Shown piece after piece: positions 62,886-64,000 of a stretch of 64,000 nt of DNA; the first letter of the stretch is position 1; each line of letters begins with the position of its first letter. This DNA comes from Bowmanella pacifica (GTDB lineage: Bacteria; Pseudomonadota; Gammaproteobacteria; Enterobacterales; Alteromonadaceae), in assembly GCF_014645355.1 (NCBI RefSeq), contig NZ_BMLS01000004.1:248001-312000 (forward strand), given 5' to 3'. The notes under the pieces are model-generated. The model was not told the origin of the DNA. It saw only the letters and a list, made by a program, of their open reading frames with translations, and did no database searches. The translations under genes and the position numbers were made by a program.

Positions 62886-64000
62886 TTAGAACCAGTACAT
62901 CAATTGCACGGCCCACATATTCCAGTATTCACTGTCATTGATCTCGGTATCGGGTAGCACGGCCGGCGACAACCGCCCAGTTCCTTTAATACGGTGCACT
63001 TCTGCCTGCAACGACCAGTTGTCGGCCAAACGGTAGGTAGTGCCGAGGGTTAGAGTATCTGAATAGCCAAAGTAATGCGGTATCTGACCGTTACTTTGCA
63101 GCTCCAGCCACTCACCACCCCGGCCATTTTTATTCATATCAAATAAATCAAGTCTGGCCAGTAAGGTAAGATTACTAGTGGCAAACCAGCGGCCCTGGAA
63201 ATACACCCCCTGTGAGTACAGTTCCTGCTGGTAGCCAGGAAAGAGCATGTTCTGGTAATTCACATTTTCATGAATAGCTTCGGTGGAAAAGTCCCAAAAT
63301 TCAGCACTGTACTTGTAATTTACAATAATGCGACGGGTATTGGCCCGGCCATCAACAAATGCATCTTGCTCACTCTTGAGGTATTCAAAATCAGAATTGA
63401 CGAAGGCCACACCGAACTGGCTGAACGAGTCGCGAGGTTGAAAATAGAAACTCAGTTGATGGTCAAAAATCTGCTCCAGCCGCCCTCCGGCCGCATCACC
63501 GAGTAGCGTCTTGGTCAACGCACGCTCAATAGGGGTGTCGCCATAGCTCCAATTCAACTCCCAGCTACCCAACGTGCCGTCACCTTGCACCAACAGGGCA
63601 GCACCATCATTGCCCTTCGCAAAATCTCTGAAGGCATCGTAATAAAGTGACTGAGGTAAAATAATCGAAGGACGGGTATGAGGTATATCGCGGGTTGATG
63701 AGTATAACCAGTGGTAGTTCTTAAACCGTCCTACATTCAAATTGACCTGCCAGTTCTCTGCACTGTATAGATTCCAGTCCAGAAACAGATAATCCAGTCT
63801 CACTCCTTCTGGATAGCGATTTCCACCATTCAGGTAAACAGCTTGCGACGCCAAACGCAAAGTCGGAGAGATTTGATAAGAAAGATTGAGCCCTACCTCT
63901 GTGAGCTTGAAGGACACATCACCGGAGTCATTCACAAAGTTGCTCTTGCTAGCTTGCATCACGCCCTGAGACACAAAGCCATGCCAGGCAACATCGCTTT
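62886..64000 (-). CDS. Outer-membrane beta-barrel protein, 5' truncated by window edge
   Basis: At least 371 codons, open to the right edge; the GTG at 63974 is internal because the frame continues upstream (reading SDVAWHGFVSQG). Alternating strands with aromatic girdle residues and a C-terminal LMYWF (terminal Phe) indicate an outer-membrane barrel assembled by BamA. Contains DFAKGNDGAALL and repeated W/Y-rich strands. Porin-like, ligand unknown. Operon partner is the GGDEF/EAL gene directly downstream. Confidence 0.82.
   Translation of the reverse strand, partial: SDVAWHGFVSQGVMQASKSNFVNDSGDVSFKLTEVGLNLSYQISPTLRLASQAVYLNGGNRYPEGVRLDYLFLDWNLYSAENWQVNLNVGRFKNYHWLYSSTRDIPHTRPSIILPQSLYYDAFRDFAKGNDGAALLVQGDGTLGSWELNWSYGDTPIERALTKTLLGDAAGGRLEQIFDHQLSFYFQPRDSFSQFGVAFVNSDFEYLKSEQDAFVDGRANTRRIIVNYKYSAEFWDFSTEAIHENVNYQNMLFPGYQQELYSQGVYFQGRWFATSNLTLLARLDLFDMNKNGRGGEWLELQSNGQIPHYFGYSDTLTLGTTYRLADNWSLQAEVHRIKGTGRLSPAVLPDTEINDSEYWNMWAVQLMYWF

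Overview
The window reads as a chromosomal segment of a marine-type gammaproteobacterium of the Alteromonadales (Alteromonas / Bowmanella / Lacimicrobium neighbourhood). This is inferred from protein similarity as I recognise it and from gene order, not from a database search. No rRNA, tRNA, IS element, prophage or CRISPR array was seen. Genes are tightly packed, often with 1-14 bp overlaps. Both edges cut a gene: a periplasmic adaptor at the left and an outer-membrane barrel at the right.

Layout. 1-3.5 kb: two tandem HlyD/MacA-type adaptors and an FtsX/MacB-type permease. 3.5-6.8 kb: pckA, hslO, hslR on the minus strand. 6.9-18.2 kb: a complete type II secretion operon, gspC-D-E-F-G-H-I-J-K-L-M-N. 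18.3-30.6 kb: an S41 protease with a small lipoprotein, yrfG, nudE-cysQ-yceI, the yheU/yheT/yheS/yheV group, an FNT channel, slyX, a WD40 lipoprotein and fkpA. 31-42.6 kb: greB, tex, a SprA-like metalloprotease pair, bioH, comF, a secreted M14 peptidase, nfuA, dinF and a polysaccharide deacetylase. 42.7-50.9 kb: a caa3/aa3-type cytochrome c oxidase locus (ctaC-D-G-E) with its assembly and heme A genes (SURF1, a SCO-like protein, ctaA, ctaB, SCO1). 51.7-60.3 kb: lexA, plsB, ubiA-ubiC, an orphan FliL-like gene, glpG-glpE, kbl-tdh. 60.4-64 kb: a GGDEF/EAL protein coupled to an outer-membrane barrel.

Much of the content (pckA-hslO-hslR-yrfG-nudE; greB-tex; bioH-comF-nfuA; yheS-yheT-yheU-slyX-fkpA; glpG-glpE) matches the E. 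coli 74-77 min region, so this is mainly conserved core genome. The accessory signals lie between genes.

The most interesting of these are: two back-to-back terminator-like hairpins forming the leader of the cox operon; a repeat-rich 400-bp block between lexA and the cox operon with two roughly 50-bp direct repeats; a good match to an IscR type 1 operator over the nfuA promoter; two lexA-type SOS boxes with E. coli spacing; a six-copy GGCAGAT tandem repeat with its complement upstream of pckA; a structured fkpA-greB spacer with a minus-strand mini-ORF; a hairpin just after gspG; and a well-formed 42-codon membrane-protein gene. I found no convincing wholly new multi-gene system. The nearest candidates are the dual-adaptor exporter, the metalloprotease pair, and the barrel/GGDEF-EAL pair.
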